A stretch of 64,000 bases of DNA from Stenotrophomonas maltophilia. Its GTDB lineage: Bacteria > Pseudomonadota > Gammaproteobacteria > Xanthomonadales > Xanthomonadaceae. The notes under the pieces were generated by a model. It was given only the letters and a program-made list of their open reading frames with translations. It was not told the origin of the DNA and did not search any database. The DNA is taken from contig NZ_LYVJ01000001.1 in the NCBI RefSeq assembly GCF_001676385.1, forward strand, positions 62,001-126,000, read 5' to 3'. Every line of letters begins with the position of its first letter. Position 1 is the stretch's first letter. The translations under genes and the position numbers were made by a program. Below, in pieces: positions 39,644 through 48,928 of this stretch.

Positions 39644-39737
39644 GTCGCTTCTGGCATGCGTGGTGGACCGGCGCGCCTGCGGGGCGCGGAGGTCGGCCAC
39701 TGTGCCGAATACGCCTTAATCCCCTCCGTCCCCTTTT
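39622..39737. repeat. Inverted repeat element overlapping TetR gene end
   Basis: Two 23-base arms (39622-39644 and 39715-39737) matching at 22 of 23 positions, each with the core GGGGACGGAGGG and ending AATTAAG / CTTAAT. A 70-base GC-rich centre lies between. The left arm supplies the last coding bases and stop of the TetR gene. It resembles dispersed palindromic (REP-like, transposase-mobilised) elements of Xanthomonadaceae. Confidence 0.7.
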
Positions 39738-39845
39738 GCGCAACGAAATCGTAACAATTTGGGGGATAATGGCCGCTTGCGCAGTTTCCCCCTTTCTTGC
39801 CGCCCGGCTCGCGCAGGCCGCACGGACGCCTCCCCAGAGCATTCC

Positions 39846-42176
39846 ATGCCCTCCCATTCCGATTCCCGCCGCCTGTCGGGTATGTCGTCTTCCTTCGTTT
39901 CCTTCCGCCGCCACCCGCTGGCCCTGGCCTGTGCCGGCCTGGCGCTGGCCGGCAGCTTCGGCGCCGCGGCGCAGGACAGCGCGCCGACCCCGACCGGGCT
40001 GGGCACCATTACCGTGACCGCCGAACACCGTGAACAGAACCTGCAGGACGTGCCGGTTTCGGTCGGTGTGGTGCAGGGCGATCGCATGCGCGACTTCACC
40101 GCTGGCGGCGATGACACCCTGCTGGCGTTGTCCGGCCGCGTGCCGAGCCTGTATGCGGAGACCACCACCGGCCGCATCTTCCCGCGCTTCTACATTCGCG
40201 GCCTGGGCAACATCGATTTCTACCTGGGTGCCTCGCAACCGGTGTCGATCATCCAGGACGACGTGGTGCTCGAGCACGTGGTGCTGAAGTCCAACCCGGT
40301 CTATGACGTGGACCAGGTGGAAGTACTGCGTGGACCGCAGGGCTCGCTGTTCGGCCGCAACACTACCGCCGGCATCGTCAAGTTCGACACGCTGAAGCCG
40401 ACCCAGGACTACACCGGCCGCGTCAGCGCCAGCTATGCCACCTACAACAGCGTGTCGATCGATGGCGGCTTCGGTGGCCCGATCAACGACATCGCCTCGT
40501 TCCGCGTGTCGGCGCTGTACCAGCACCGCGACGACTACGTCGACAACACGTACAGGGGCCCCAGTGCCGACGGCACGGCCAGCCCGAAGAAGAACGCCAT
40601 GGGCGGCTTCGATGACCGCAATGTGCGCGCGCAGCTGCTGCTGGCCCCGAGCGAGCAGTTCTCGATCCTGGCCTCGGCCCACGCCCGTGACTACGAAGGC
40701 ACTTCGACCCTGTTCCTGCGCGGTGCGCTGGCCAAGGGCTCGAACAAGACCGAGGTGCCGCGCGACCAGGTCGCCTACGACGAAGCCGACAGCAATCCGC
40801 AGGCCTACAAGACCTACGGCGGTTCGGTGAAGGCGCGTTACGACTTCGGAGCGATCGACTTCACCTCGATCACTGCCTACGAAACCACCTCCGGCTACAG
40901 CCGCGGCGACACCGATGGCGGTGCCGCGGTCAACTTCCCGGTCAACGGCGTGCCGAACGGCTACGGCCAGTCGATGGGCCGCATCCGCGACCTGGACCAG
41001 TGGACCCAGGAATTCCGCCTGGCCAGCCATGACGACAGTGCCCTGCAGTGGCAGGCCGGTGCGTTCTACTTCAACGGCAGCGACACCACCGACTTCTACC
41101 AGCGCGCGTGGTTCCTGCAGGGCGCGGCACGCAACCCGAACAACTGGGTGCGCCTGCGCAACAAGAACACCTCGTGGGCCGGTTTCGGCCAGCTGAGCTA
41201 CGCCTTCACCGACAAGTTCACCGTCACGGCCGGCCTGCGCCAGACCCGGGACGAGAAGCACACCCGCCTGCTGAAGACGGCTGACACTGCCGCCGGCGTG
41301 GTCACCTACAAGGGTCGCACCGACGTCAGGATGTCCGACACCACCCCGAGCTGGGATCTGAGCGCGATGTACCAGATCACCCCGGACGTGAGCGTCTACG
41401 CCAAGGTCGCGCGTGGTTTCCGCGGCCCGACCATCCAGGGCCGTTCGGCGGTGTTCAATGCCGACTTCACCACCGCCGATTCCGAGACCATCCTGTCCTG
41501 GGAAGCGGGTGTGAAGAGCAGCCTGTGGGACAACCGCCTGCGCCTGAACGCCACCGCGTTCACCTATACCGTCAATGACATCCAGCTCAACGGCAACGAT
41601 TCGGACGGCAATGGCGTGTTGTTCAACGCCGACAAGGCCAAGGCCTACGGTTTCGAAGCGGACATGGAGCTGCGCCCGATCCCGAACCTGACCCTGAGCG
41701 CCGGCGTCAGCCTCCTGCACAGCGAGATCAAGGACAAGCGCGTATACGCGCAGGTCTGCGGCCTCAACGGCCAGGTGGTGTGCACGGTGAATGACCCGAC
41801 CATCAAGGTCGGTGCCAACACCTTCGCGCAGATCGACGGCAACCCGCTGCCGAATGCGCCGAAGTACAACGTCAACCTGGCCGCCCGCTACGACGTCCCG
41901 GTCAGCGATGCCGGCACCCTGTTCGTCTCCACCGACTGGAACAAGCAGGGTTACACCAGCTTCGTGCTGTACGACAGCAAGGAGTTCAATTCCAAGGGTG
42001 ACTTCGAGGGCGGCCTGAAGATCGGCTACTCCGGCAACTACGGAGCCTATGAGGTGGCGTTGTTCGCGCGCAACATCACCAACGAGAAGAACCTCAAGGG
42101 CGTGATCGAGAACTACATGGCCGCGGTCTACAACGAACCGCGCACCGTGGGCGTTTCGCTGAACATGAACTGGTAA
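39846..42176 (+). CDS. TonB-dependent outer-membrane receptor
   Basis: 776 residues. Signal peptide (LALACAGLALAGSFGAAA, ending near residue 42 with the long N-terminal extension) then the plug domain: TITVTAEHREQNLQDVPVS (TonB-box-like start), PRFYIRGLGN, VDQVEVLRGPQGSLFGRNTTAG, the classic plug motif. The rest is a 22-strand beta barrel ending in Trp (SLNMNW). This FeCT/sphingomonad-type lineage transports siderophores, sugars or other small molecules; the substrate is unknown. No inner-membrane partner is adjacent. A second Met at residue 13 is an alternative start. GATAAT at 39765 is a possible -10. Confidence 0.92.
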   Translation: MPSHSDSRRLSGMSSSFVSFRRHPLALACAGLALAGSFGAAAQDSAPTPTGLGTITVTAEHREQNLQDVPVSVGVVQGDRMRDFTAGGDDTLLALSGRVPSLYAETTTGRIFPRFYIRGLGNIDFYLGASQPVSIIQDDVVLEHVVLKSNPVYDVDQVEVLRGPQGSLFGRNTTAGIVKFDTLKPTQDYTGRVSASYATYNSVSIDGGFGGPINDIASFRVSALYQHRDDYVDNTYRGPSADGTASPKKNAMGGFDDRNVRAQLLLAPSEQFSILASAHARDYEGTSTLFLRGALAKGSNKTEVPRDQVAYDEADSNPQAYKTYGGSVKARYDFGAIDFTSITAYETTSGYSRGDTDGGAAVNFPVNGVPNGYGQSMGRIRDLDQWTQEFRLASHDDSALQWQAGAFYFNGSDTTDFYQRAWFLQGAARNPNNWVRLRNKNTSWAGFGQLSYAFTDKFTVTAGLRQTRDEKHTRLLKTADTAAGVVTYKGRTDVRMSDTTPSWDLSAMYQITPDVSVYAKVARGFRGPTIQGRSAVFNADFTTADSETILSWEAGVKSSLWDNRLRLNATAFTYTVNDIQLNGNDSDGNGVLFNADKAKAYGFEADMELRPIPNLTLSAGVSLLHSEIKDKRVYAQVCGLNGQVVCTVNDPTIKVGANTFAQIDGNPLPNAPKYNVNLAARYDVPVSDAGTLFVSTDWNKQGYTSFVLYDSKEFNSKGDFEGGLKIGYSGNYGAYEVALFARNITNEKNLKGVIENYMAAVYNEPRTVGVSLNMNW

Positions 42177-42223
42177 AGCACTGTCGTGGTGGCGGGTCTT
42201 CCGCCATCGCACTGCCGCAGCGA

Positions 42224-42255
42224 AAAGGGCGGCCCGGTGATCCGGGCCGCCCTTT
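42224..42255. terminator. Bidirectional terminator
   Basis: 14-base perfect stem AAAGGGCGGCCCGG / CCGGGCCGCCCTTT with loop TGAT. Lies between the convergent receptor gene and DUF4034 gene and has T/A runs on both sides. Confidence 0.85.
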
Positions 42256-42263
42256 CCATTGCC

Positions 42264-44378
42264 TCAGACAGCGGTGAGCTCGCTGTCCCGGGTGCGTTGC
42301 CCGAAGGTCCGGGCCCAGGTCGCGCTGTCCACCTGCTGGCGATCCTGCTCCTGCTGCCTGCGCGCACGGCTGGCGCCGAACCAGCGGCCTTCGCCATTGA
42401 TCAACGGCGCCATGCGCACCACGTCCGGATACTCCGGATCGATCTCGCTGGCACGCTGCAGCCATGTCATGGCCAGGAATGCATTGGCCGGCACGCCGGT
42501 GCCGAAGTGGTAGATATCGGCCAGATAGCCGGCTGCCCACAGCTTGTCGTCGTCGTCACCGCGCCACCACAACGGAATCAGCGCGTGCTCGACCGCTTCG
42601 CGCTTGTGCGTGTCGTCGTGGCCCTCCAGTGCCAGGCAGGCCAGGTTGCGGCAGGCAGGGCTCCACACCCGTTCACCGGCCTCGGCTTCGTGCAGGCAGC
42701 GCAGGTAAAGTTCGCGCGCACGCGCTTCATTCCCGGTGCCGCCGGCGGCAACCAGGCGCACGGCCAGGTTGTAAGTGGCGATCAGGTCGCCGCCTTCCAC
42801 CGCGCGTTCCTGCCAGTACAGGGCCTTCTCCGCATCGATGTAACCCGGCTGGTCGCGGCCGCCGAGCCGGCCCTTGTACAGGTCGGACAGCGCCGCCATT
42901 GCGCCTGCATCGCCGTTTCCGGCCATGTGCTGCAGCAGCGACAGCCCCGCACTCTCGGAGACATCGCAGAACAGGTTGGCGGCGAAGGTGACCGCCGATG
43001 TGTCCTGGTGGTGCGCCAGCGCCAATGCGCGACCCAGTAGTGGGCGTGCACGGGCCGGGTCGGCCGCCTGCCCAAGCAGGCCATGCTCGATGGCGGTGGC
43101 GGCCCAGAGCAGGCCGAGCGCCGAATCCCCTTCGCGCGCAGCGTAATCCACCACCTGCGCGAACAGTGCCTGGGCACCGTCGACATGGGCGAACCAGGCG
43201 CAGGCTTCGAGATTGCTGAAGCCATCGTGCAGGACCACGTCACGGTCCAGTGTCCAGGCCTGCTGCAGGTCTTCAAACACCGCCCGCATGTGGCCGGCGT
43301 CCCACTGCACCGCGTCGTCGATCTCCCCGAGGCGACCGAGGTGGTAGCGGAGCGCGGCACGCTGGGCCAGCACCTGCGCGCGCACGAAGCGCTCCAGGTG
43401 CCAGTCGAGGATCTGCGCATACGCGCGCTCGTGCATCGCCACTGCTTCGGCGTCGTCGCGGCGTGGCAGGTCCCACAGCCAGTCCTGTTCCTTGCACCAG
43501 CGCAGCGCGTTGCTGTGTGCCAGCTCCAGGCCGCTGCACCAGTGCCCTTCGATGAAGGCCGCCATCGCTTCGTGGCTGCCGCCCCAGCGGGGGTACAGGT
43601 AGTAGAGGGTGTCTTCCAGCGTGCCCAGGTCGTTGGGGCGCTGTTCCAGCACCCGCTTCATCCAGTAGGCCAACGGCGCATCGAAATCGTCCTGGCTGCG
43701 TTCGCGCAGCAAAGCGGGCAGCTCGGTGGGCAGGTGCCGCAGTGGCTCGCCGAAGCGCGACAACAACTGCAGGGCCTGCGGCCAGGCTTGGGGATAGTGC
43801 TGCGCGAGTGCCGCCTCATCGGACTCGGCCGGCCGTCCGGACTGCAGCGCGAGCAGCCACGTGGGCTCGCGCAGGTAGCTGGTGATGCGCTTGATGCCAT
43901 CCAGAGCGAGTGCCGGGCGTCGCGACAGCGGGATCGCCTGCAGGTAGGCATGCACCGCATGATCACGTGCCTGCTGCGCGGCCAGCCATTGGCTGTCTTC
44001 GACCAGCGCCGCCACGTCGGCGCTGCGCAGGGCGCCAGCTGCGGATTCCCAGCAAGCGCCCAGATGCAGGTGCGCGTAGTAGCTGTGCGGCGCGGCGGTA
44101 ACCCACTGTTGCGCCTGCTGCAGGCGCGCTTCAAGGCCGAGCGTCGCGTCATGCAGGTTGCGCAGGCGCCAACGGATGCCGGGCAGCAGGTTCCCGCCAT
44201 CCAGCCAGGCTTGCTCGTGTGGTGCCAGCAATGCGTCCAGCGCTGTGTAGTCCCCGGCCAGCAGTGCGTTGCGTGCCTGTGCGCGCCAGGCCAGGTCGTC
44301 GGCGCAAAGGCCGTCCTTCATTCCATTCGTCATTTGATGCAATCCAGCAATAGCGGGGTCGTGTGTGGACAGGTCCAT
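42264..44378 (-). CDS. DUF4034/Sel1-like repeat protein, unknown function
   Basis: 704 residues, mostly helical, without signal peptide. The N-terminal half has ARNALLAGDYTALDALLAPHEQAW, YYAHLHLGACWESAAG and RDHAVHAYLQAI, which fit the DUF4034 family. The C-terminal half (from about residue 470) contains Sel1-like repeats: GNGDAGAMAALSDLYKGR, ALYWQERAVEGGDLIATYNLAVRL, KLWAAGYLADIYHFGTGV. Such repeats usually mediate protein-protein contact. Related proteins are common in Xanthomonadaceae, often near effector or stress genes, but no function can be named. Not linked by distance to the RNase D gene 72 bases away. Confidence 0.75.
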   Translation of the reverse strand: MDLSTHDPAIAGLHQMTNGMKDGLCADDLAWRAQARNALLAGDYTALDALLAPHEQAWLDGGNLLPGIRWRLRNLHDATLGLEARLQQAQQWVTAAPHSYYAHLHLGACWESAAGALRSADVAALVEDSQWLAAQQARDHAVHAYLQAIPLSRRPALALDGIKRITSYLREPTWLLALQSGRPAESDEAALAQHYPQAWPQALQLLSRFGEPLRHLPTELPALLRERSQDDFDAPLAYWMKRVLEQRPNDLGTLEDTLYYLYPRWGGSHEAMAAFIEGHWCSGLELAHSNALRWCKEQDWLWDLPRRDDAEAVAMHERAYAQILDWHLERFVRAQVLAQRAALRYHLGRLGEIDDAVQWDAGHMRAVFEDLQQAWTLDRDVVLHDGFSNLEACAWFAHVDGAQALFAQVVDYAAREGDSALGLLWAATAIEHGLLGQAADPARARPLLGRALALAHHQDTSAVTFAANLFCDVSESAGLSLLQHMAGNGDAGAMAALSDLYKGRLGGRDQPGYIDAEKALYWQERAVEGGDLIATYNLAVRLVAAGGTGNEARARELYLRCLHEAEAGERVWSPACRNLACLALEGHDDTHKREAVEHALIPLWWRGDDDDKLWAAGYLADIYHFGTGVPANAFLAMTWLQRASEIDPEYPDVVRMAPLINGEGRWFGASRARRQQEQDRQQVDSATWARTFGQRTRDSELTAV

Positions 44379-44450
44379 GCGCGCGCCGGCAAGCGCGGCA
44401 GGTGTTGATTCACTGCCGGGGTGACTGGACCCGCGCCGGTGCCCGTTGAG

Positions 44451-45530
44451 TCAGCGCTCAGGCAGCAGGGGGCGCAACCGCGGTTCCAGCTCGTGCTGGC
44501 GCCAGCCGGCCAGCGCGGCTGGCCATTGATGGCTCTCCAGATAGCTCTCCAGATGCTTGCGCGCGGCCAGCACGCCGTCTGGAAGCCCGAGCTCACGACC
44601 GCGTTCTGCCACGGCGTCCTGCATCCGCTTCAGGCGCTTCTTGGCACCGTCGGTGAGCTGGACTGCCTGGGGAGCTTCGGCCTCGTCGGCCAGCGGCGTC
44701 TCCAGTGCCTGCCACACGGCGGCAGCCAGCTTGCGCGGTGCCTTCGGGAACTGCTCGAACAACCGGCCCAGCGCAGCGGCGTCGATCGGTGGCGTACGCG
44801 CCAGCGTGGCGGCCAGTTCGTTGTCCAGGATCCAACTGCGTGGGCGGTCGCTGCTGCGGGCCTGCGCGTCGCGCCAGCGCAGCAGTCGCAACAGGCGTCG
44901 CTGTGCATCGGCATCCAGGAACTGGGCTGAGCGCATCGACAGGTGCGGCCAGCGATCCTCGTCATGGGCGACACTGTCCAGCATGCGTTCACCGTCGTCG
45001 TACAGCCACTGCTGCCGGCCTAGCGCCTTCAACTTCGCGTCGATTGCGTCATGCAGCGCGAACAGGTACTCGACGTCGTCGGCGGCATACTGCAGCTGGG
45101 ACTCCGACAACGGTCGGCGCATCCAGTCCGAGCGGGTCTCGCCCTTGGACAGCGTGATGCCGGTGATTTCCGCCACCAGCTTCTGGTAGCCCATGCCACC
45201 GCCGATGCCGGCCAGCGAAGCACCGATCTGGGTGTCGAACAGCGGCCGCGGCAGTACACCGCAGGCCCATTTGAACGCAACCAGGTCTTCGCTGGCGCTG
45301 TGCATCACCTTGGTGATTGATTCATCGGCCAGCCAGGGGGCCAGCGCACCGGTCATGCCGGGGATCAACGGATCGATCAGCAGGATTTCCTGCCCGATTG
45401 CCATCTGTACCAGCGCCAACTGCGGCCAGAACGTGCGCTCGCGGATGAATTCGGTGTCCAGGCCGATACGGGTCGGACGCTGCTGGAAGTACGCATCCAG
45501 TTCGGCGGGGGTGGTGATCCAGGTTGGCAC
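44451..45530 (-). CDS. rnd: Ribonuclease D
   Basis: 359-residue 3'-5' exoribonuclease that trims tRNA and other stable RNA precursors. DEDD catalytic residues: Asp25 and Glu27 in GLDTEFIRE, Asp in LFDTQIG, and Asp in YAADDVEYL with the nearby Tyr (DEDDy type). Two HRDC domains follow: WRDAQARSSDRPRSWILDNELA (about 215-290) and a degenerate one ending KHLESYLESHQWPAAL. Length is close to the 375 residues of E. coli. The gene is divergent from the SUMF1-like lipoprotein gene with an 84-base gap. Confidence 0.95.
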   Translation of the reverse strand: MPTWITTPAELDAYFQQRPTRIGLDTEFIRERTFWPQLALVQMAIGQEILLIDPLIPGMTGALAPWLADESITKVMHSASEDLVAFKWACGVLPRPLFDTQIGASLAGIGGGMGYQKLVAEITGITLSKGETRSDWMRRPLSESQLQYAADDVEYLFALHDAIDAKLKALGRQQWLYDDGERMLDSVAHDEDRWPHLSMRSAQFLDADAQRRLLRLLRWRDAQARSSDRPRSWILDNELAATLARTPPIDAAALGRLFEQFPKAPRKLAAAVWQALETPLADEAEAPQAVQLTDGAKKRLKRMQDAVAERGRELGLPDGVLAARKHLESYLESHQWPAALAGWRQHELEPRLRPLLPER

Positions 45531-45614
45531 GGGTCAGGGCCTGCTACTCGGGTTTGCTCAGGCAGGGGAGAATAGCCTAACGTCGGTCCGCGACCGTGCC
45601 CAAGGAGCCCCTGC

Positions 45615-47507
45615 TTGCGTTTTCCATTGTCGTCCGTGCTCTGCGCCACCCTGGCCCTGGCCCTGGCCCTGGCCGGCTGCACGCCGTCGGCACCGGTGGC
45701 GGCGGACCGCGGCGCTGGCGCGGACGCGCGCCCCACCGGTGATATGGGAAGCGGCGAGCGGTCGCAGGCCTCGCAGGGCAGTGTGACCATTGCCGGTGAG
45801 GACGCCGCCGAGGCCGTGCAGCAATGGACACCGCCGACGGTGGACCGGCAGGGCCGCAGCCTGGCGCAGTTGCGCCGGGCGGCCGAGCAGGCGTTCGCAC
45901 AAGGCCGGTTGTATGAAGATGGAGACGCTGCCATCCCGTTGTGGCTGGCGATACAGGAGGAAAGCCCGGATGATCGCCAGGCCCGGGCCGGCCTGCAGCG
46001 AGCGCGGCAGCGCCTGCAACAGCAGGCCGACGCATTGCTGGCCCGGCCACAGCGGCAGCGCGAAGCGCTGGCCGAGGCGGGCCGCCAGGCGCTGGTGCTG
46101 CTGACCCTGGCGCCGAAGGACAGCGAGGTGCGCGCGCTCCAGGGCAGGGTCGAGACCGCGCAGCGCGTGGTGGCCTACAACCGTGCCGGCGAAGAAGACC
46201 TGCGTTCGGACCGGATCGGCGAGGATGGTGACGGTGCCATCGGGAACTTCCGCGAGGCGCTGGCCCTGGATGAAGGCAATGACCGGGCACGACAGGGCCT
46301 GGCCGCGGCAGAGAGCGGCCTGATCCGCCGTGCCGAAGACGCGGCGCGCGTGCGTGATTTCGCCAGCGCCGGCACCTGGCTGGCGGAGGCCAGCAAGGTC
46401 CGTGATTCGTCGCCGACCATCGCCGATGCCTTCGAACGCATCGAGCAGATCCGGGCTGATGCGCTGCTGCAGCTGCGCGATGAAGGCCTGCGCGACCTTG
46501 CCGCGCCGCAGGGACTGAAGCCAGCGCGCGAGAAACTGGCCGAAGCCCTGCGCATCGCCCTGCCGGGGGATGCTGTGGTGGCGCAGTTGCGGGAGCGTAT
46601 CGACCTGGCCACCCATTACGGCAGCTTCCGTCCGGGGCAGGTATTCAGCGATGCGATGAAGGATGGCGGCCGGGGGCCGCAGATGGTGGTGGTCCCACAT
46701 GGCGGCTTCCAGATGGGAGCCGGTGACAACGAGCCTGGCGCCGCTGATTCGGAGCGCCCGTCGCACTACGTGCGCTTCGAGCGGGGCTTTGCCATGGCGG
46801 CCACGGAGATCACGGTCAGCGATTTCGAGCGTTACGTGAAGGCGACCAATGCACGGCCGCGCGCGACCCGGCGCGGCCATTCGGTGGTCTACGATGAGCG
46901 TAGCGGCAACTTCATCCGCCGCAGCGGTGTCGATTGGCGTTCGGACTACGATGGTGGCCGCGCCCTGGGTAATTCACCGGTGATGCACGTGAGCATCCGC
47001 GACGCCGAACACTATGCGGCGTGGTTGTCCGAGCAGACCGGGCACAGCTACCGGTTGCCCAGCGAGGCCGAGTTCGAGTACGCGCTGCGCGCGGGCAACA
47101 GCGGGCGCTACCCATGGGGCGATGCCGGTACGCCGCCGCCGGGAAGTGGCAATTTCACCGGCAGCAAGGATGCATCGCCGTCCGGGCGGCACTGGCACAA
47201 CGCCTTCATCGGCTATGGCGACGGCTGGTGGGGGCCGGCACCGGTAGCGAGTTTCCAGGCCAATGCGTTCGGGTTGCACGACATGGCCGGCAACCTCAGC
47301 GAATGGGTGGCCGACTGCTGGCATGCCAGCTACCGACGGGCACCGTCCGATGGCGTGGCCTGGTTCAACCCGGGTTGCCGCGCGCGGGTGATCCGGGGCG
47401 GCAACTGGGCCAACTCGCCCGAGCAGACCCGCGCGGCATGGCGGCAGTCACAGGATTCGGACACCACCAGCGCGCGTATCGGCTTCCGCCTGGTGCGCGG
47501 CATCTGA
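45615..47507 (+). CDS. Lipoprotein with SUMF1/FGE-type domain and repeat-rich N-terminus
   Basis: 630 residues starting with TTG 45615 (AAGGAG 8 bases upstream). The signal peptide ends in a lipobox LALALALAGC encoded by four tandem CTGGCC units. Residues ~85-335 are helical with TPR-like units (AFAQGRLYEDGDAAIPLWLAIQEE; GDGAIGNFREALALDEGNDR). Residues ~365-630 are a formylglycine-generating-enzyme (SUMF1/PvdO) domain: VVVPHGGFQMGA, FAMAATEITVSDFERYV, LPSEAEFEYALRAG, GLHDMAGNLSEWVADCW and RVIRGGNWAN. The Cys pair of true FGE is not obvious, so it may be a binding rather than oxidising domain. It might act on envelope proteins; target unknown. Confidence 0.85.
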   Translation: MRFPLSSVLCATLALALALAGCTPSAPVAADRGAGADARPTGDMGSGERSQASQGSVTIAGEDAAEAVQQWTPPTVDRQGRSLAQLRRAAEQAFAQGRLYEDGDAAIPLWLAIQEESPDDRQARAGLQRARQRLQQQADALLARPQRQREALAEAGRQALVLLTLAPKDSEVRALQGRVETAQRVVAYNRAGEEDLRSDRIGEDGDGAIGNFREALALDEGNDRARQGLAAAESGLIRRAEDAARVRDFASAGTWLAEASKVRDSSPTIADAFERIEQIRADALLQLRDEGLRDLAAPQGLKPAREKLAEALRIALPGDAVVAQLRERIDLATHYGSFRPGQVFSDAMKDGGRGPQMVVVPHGGFQMGAGDNEPGAADSERPSHYVRFERGFAMAATEITVSDFERYVKATNARPRATRRGHSVVYDERSGNFIRRSGVDWRSDYDGGRALGNSPVMHVSIRDAEHYAAWLSEQTGHSYRLPSEAEFEYALRAGNSGRYPWGDAGTPPPGSGNFTGSKDASPSGRHWHNAFIGYGDGWWGPAPVASFQANAFGLHDMAGNLSEWVADCWHASYRRAPSDGVAWFNPGCRARVIRGGNWANSPEQTRAAWRQSQDSDTTSARIGFRLVRGI

Positions 47508-47595
47508 TCGGTGGCCGGCTTCACCCGCTGCTGGCACCGGCGCACTAAGATTGCGCCGTGCCCGCCGACCGGCGGGGCCTGCTGGAAGCCCACCG

Positions 47596-48492
47596 ATGCG
47601 CAACGATCCCTTCTCCCGTCCGTCATCAGGTCCGCAACGGCGCGGGCTGTTCGGCAACATCCGCTGGTGGGTGCTGCTGCTGGCCGCGGGCTACGCCGCG
47701 TTCTATTGGTTTTCCAACCGCACGATCGATCCCTACACCGGCGAGAAGGTGATGATCGACAGCAGCCTGGATGCGCGCCAGGAGACCGCGCTGGGACTGC
47801 AGGCGTACCAGCAGATCCTGTCGCAGGAACGGCCCATGGATCCGAACGCACCGATCGCGCGCGATGTGCGCGGCATCGCCCAGCGACTGATCGCCAAGGT
47901 GGACGTTGTGGAGACCGCGTTGGCGCAGGAACATGGCGTGCAGCCTGCGCACTTTGCACGCGATTTCCAGTGGGAGGTGAACGTGATTCCGTCCGAGCAG
48001 GCGAATGCGTTCTGCCTGCCGGGCGGCAAGATGGCGGTCTATACCGGGCTGGTGCCGGTGGCGCGGACCCGTGATGCGATGGCCGTGGTGATGGGCCACG
48101 AGATTGCCCACGCGCTGTTGCGCCATGGTGCACAGCGCATGGCCCAGCAGAAGTTGACGCAGATCGGGCAGATGGCCGGCGCGGCCAGCGGCATGGATGC
48201 GCAGCAGCAACAGATGATGATGTCGGCGATGGGGTACGGCTACCTGTTGCCCTACGCGCGCAGCCACGAGACCCAGGCGGATGAAGTGGGCCTGATGCTG
48301 GCGGCGGCGGCCTGTTTCGATCCGCGCGAGGCGGTGCCGCTGTGGCAGCGCATGGGCCAGGCCAGCGGTGGCCAGGCCCCGCCGGAGTTCGCCTCCACCC
48401 ACCCGAACCCGGGCACCCGCATCCAGAACCTGCAGGCGCTGATGCCGAAGGCACTCGAGTACCGCCAGACCTTCTGCGAGCAGGCAAAGTAG
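47596..48492 (+). CDS. M48-family zinc metalloprotease, membrane anchored
   Basis: 298 residues. One N-terminal membrane helix (WWVLLLAAGYAAFYWF, 24-39) and a periplasmic peptidase domain. HExxH motif VVMGHEIAHALLRHG with His168, Glu169 and His172, and third zinc ligand in SHETQADEVGLMLAA (Glu). A small C-terminal part includes STHPNPGTRIQNL, typical of Oma1/YcaL-type M48 enzymes. It should take part in quality control of envelope or outer-membrane proteins. ATG 47596 follows the SUMF1 gene by 88 bases and might be co-transcribed with it. Confidence 0.9.
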   Translation: MRNDPFSRPSSGPQRRGLFGNIRWWVLLLAAGYAAFYWFSNRTIDPYTGEKVMIDSSLDARQETALGLQAYQQILSQERPMDPNAPIARDVRGIAQRLIAKVDVVETALAQEHGVQPAHFARDFQWEVNVIPSEQANAFCLPGGKMAVYTGLVPVARTRDAMAVVMGHEIAHALLRHGAQRMAQQKLTQIGQMAGAASGMDAQQQQMMMSAMGYGYLLPYARSHETQADEVGLMLAAAACFDPREAVPLWQRMGQASGGQAPPEFASTHPNPGTRIQNLQALMPKALEYRQTFCEQAK

Positions 48493-48530
48493 GGGAGGCG
48501 TCAGGGCTTGCAGCCCTGCACCTGCGGTAG

Positions 48531-48555
48531 GTAGTGCCGGCCGCTGGCCGGCAAC
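48531..48555 (+). repeat. SMAG-type extragenic palindrome
   Basis: GTAGTGCCGGCCGCTGGCC followed by GGCAAC: same sequence as the element at 29633 in the other orientation. Lies 38 bases after the M48 gene. Confidence 0.8.
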
Positions 48556-48592
48556 CTCAACAGCAACAGCAGAAGCGGGTTTCCTGAGGGAT

Positions 48593-48774
48593 GGCGGGGT
48601 GGGTCCGGCGGCGGGAGACGCCGTAAACCCCGCTCCGCGGTCCGGCCCAGCCGCTGGCGGCTGTGCGTTCGGGCGCTTGCGAAGCAGTGCTTCGCAAGCA
48701 AAGCGCCCTCACCCATGGGGGCTTGGCCGCGGCATCCATGCCGCGGACACTCCCGCCACCGGACCCACCCCGCC
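48593..48774 (-). repeat. Large inverted-repeat element, copy B
   Basis: About 182 bases with outer arms of 24 bases (48593-48616 and 48751-48774) matching at 23 of 24 positions. Its core is the reverse of the core of copy A, with CTTGCGAAGCA-G-TGCTTCGCAAG and the CCCAGCCGC-type hairpin, but its arms (starting GGCGGGGTGGGTCCGG) differ from those of A. Confidence 0.8.
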
Positions 48775-48808
48775 TTCGACAGATTCTCGCGATCTGTCGG
48801 AATGGCGT

Positions 48809-48849
48809 GGGGTCAGATCCGTTTTCCGAAGGAGAACGGATCTGACCCC
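48809..48849. repeat. 41-base near-perfect palindrome
   Basis: Arms GGGGTCAGATCCGTTTTCC and GGAGAACGGATCTGACCCC pair at 18 of 19 positions around GAA. GGGGTCAGATCC-type palindromes recur in Xanthomonadaceae beside transposase genes. It sits between inverted-repeat copies B and C. The whole 48493-49117 gap (625 bases) is made of the SMAG element, copies B and C and this palindrome; no gene is apparent. Confidence 0.75.
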
Positions 48850-48928
48850 GAATTGCTTCGATATCTGACAGAGATTCATCCACGCATGGCGTGGATCCAC
48901 CGACCGTCACCGGGAAACTGTCGAGGGT

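Noticed and set aside
39570..42212. 880-codon open frame antisense to the TonB-dependent receptor
   Set aside because: The plus-strand gene has a signal peptide, plug motif and barrel; the antisense frame has no motif and exists because of third-position GC.
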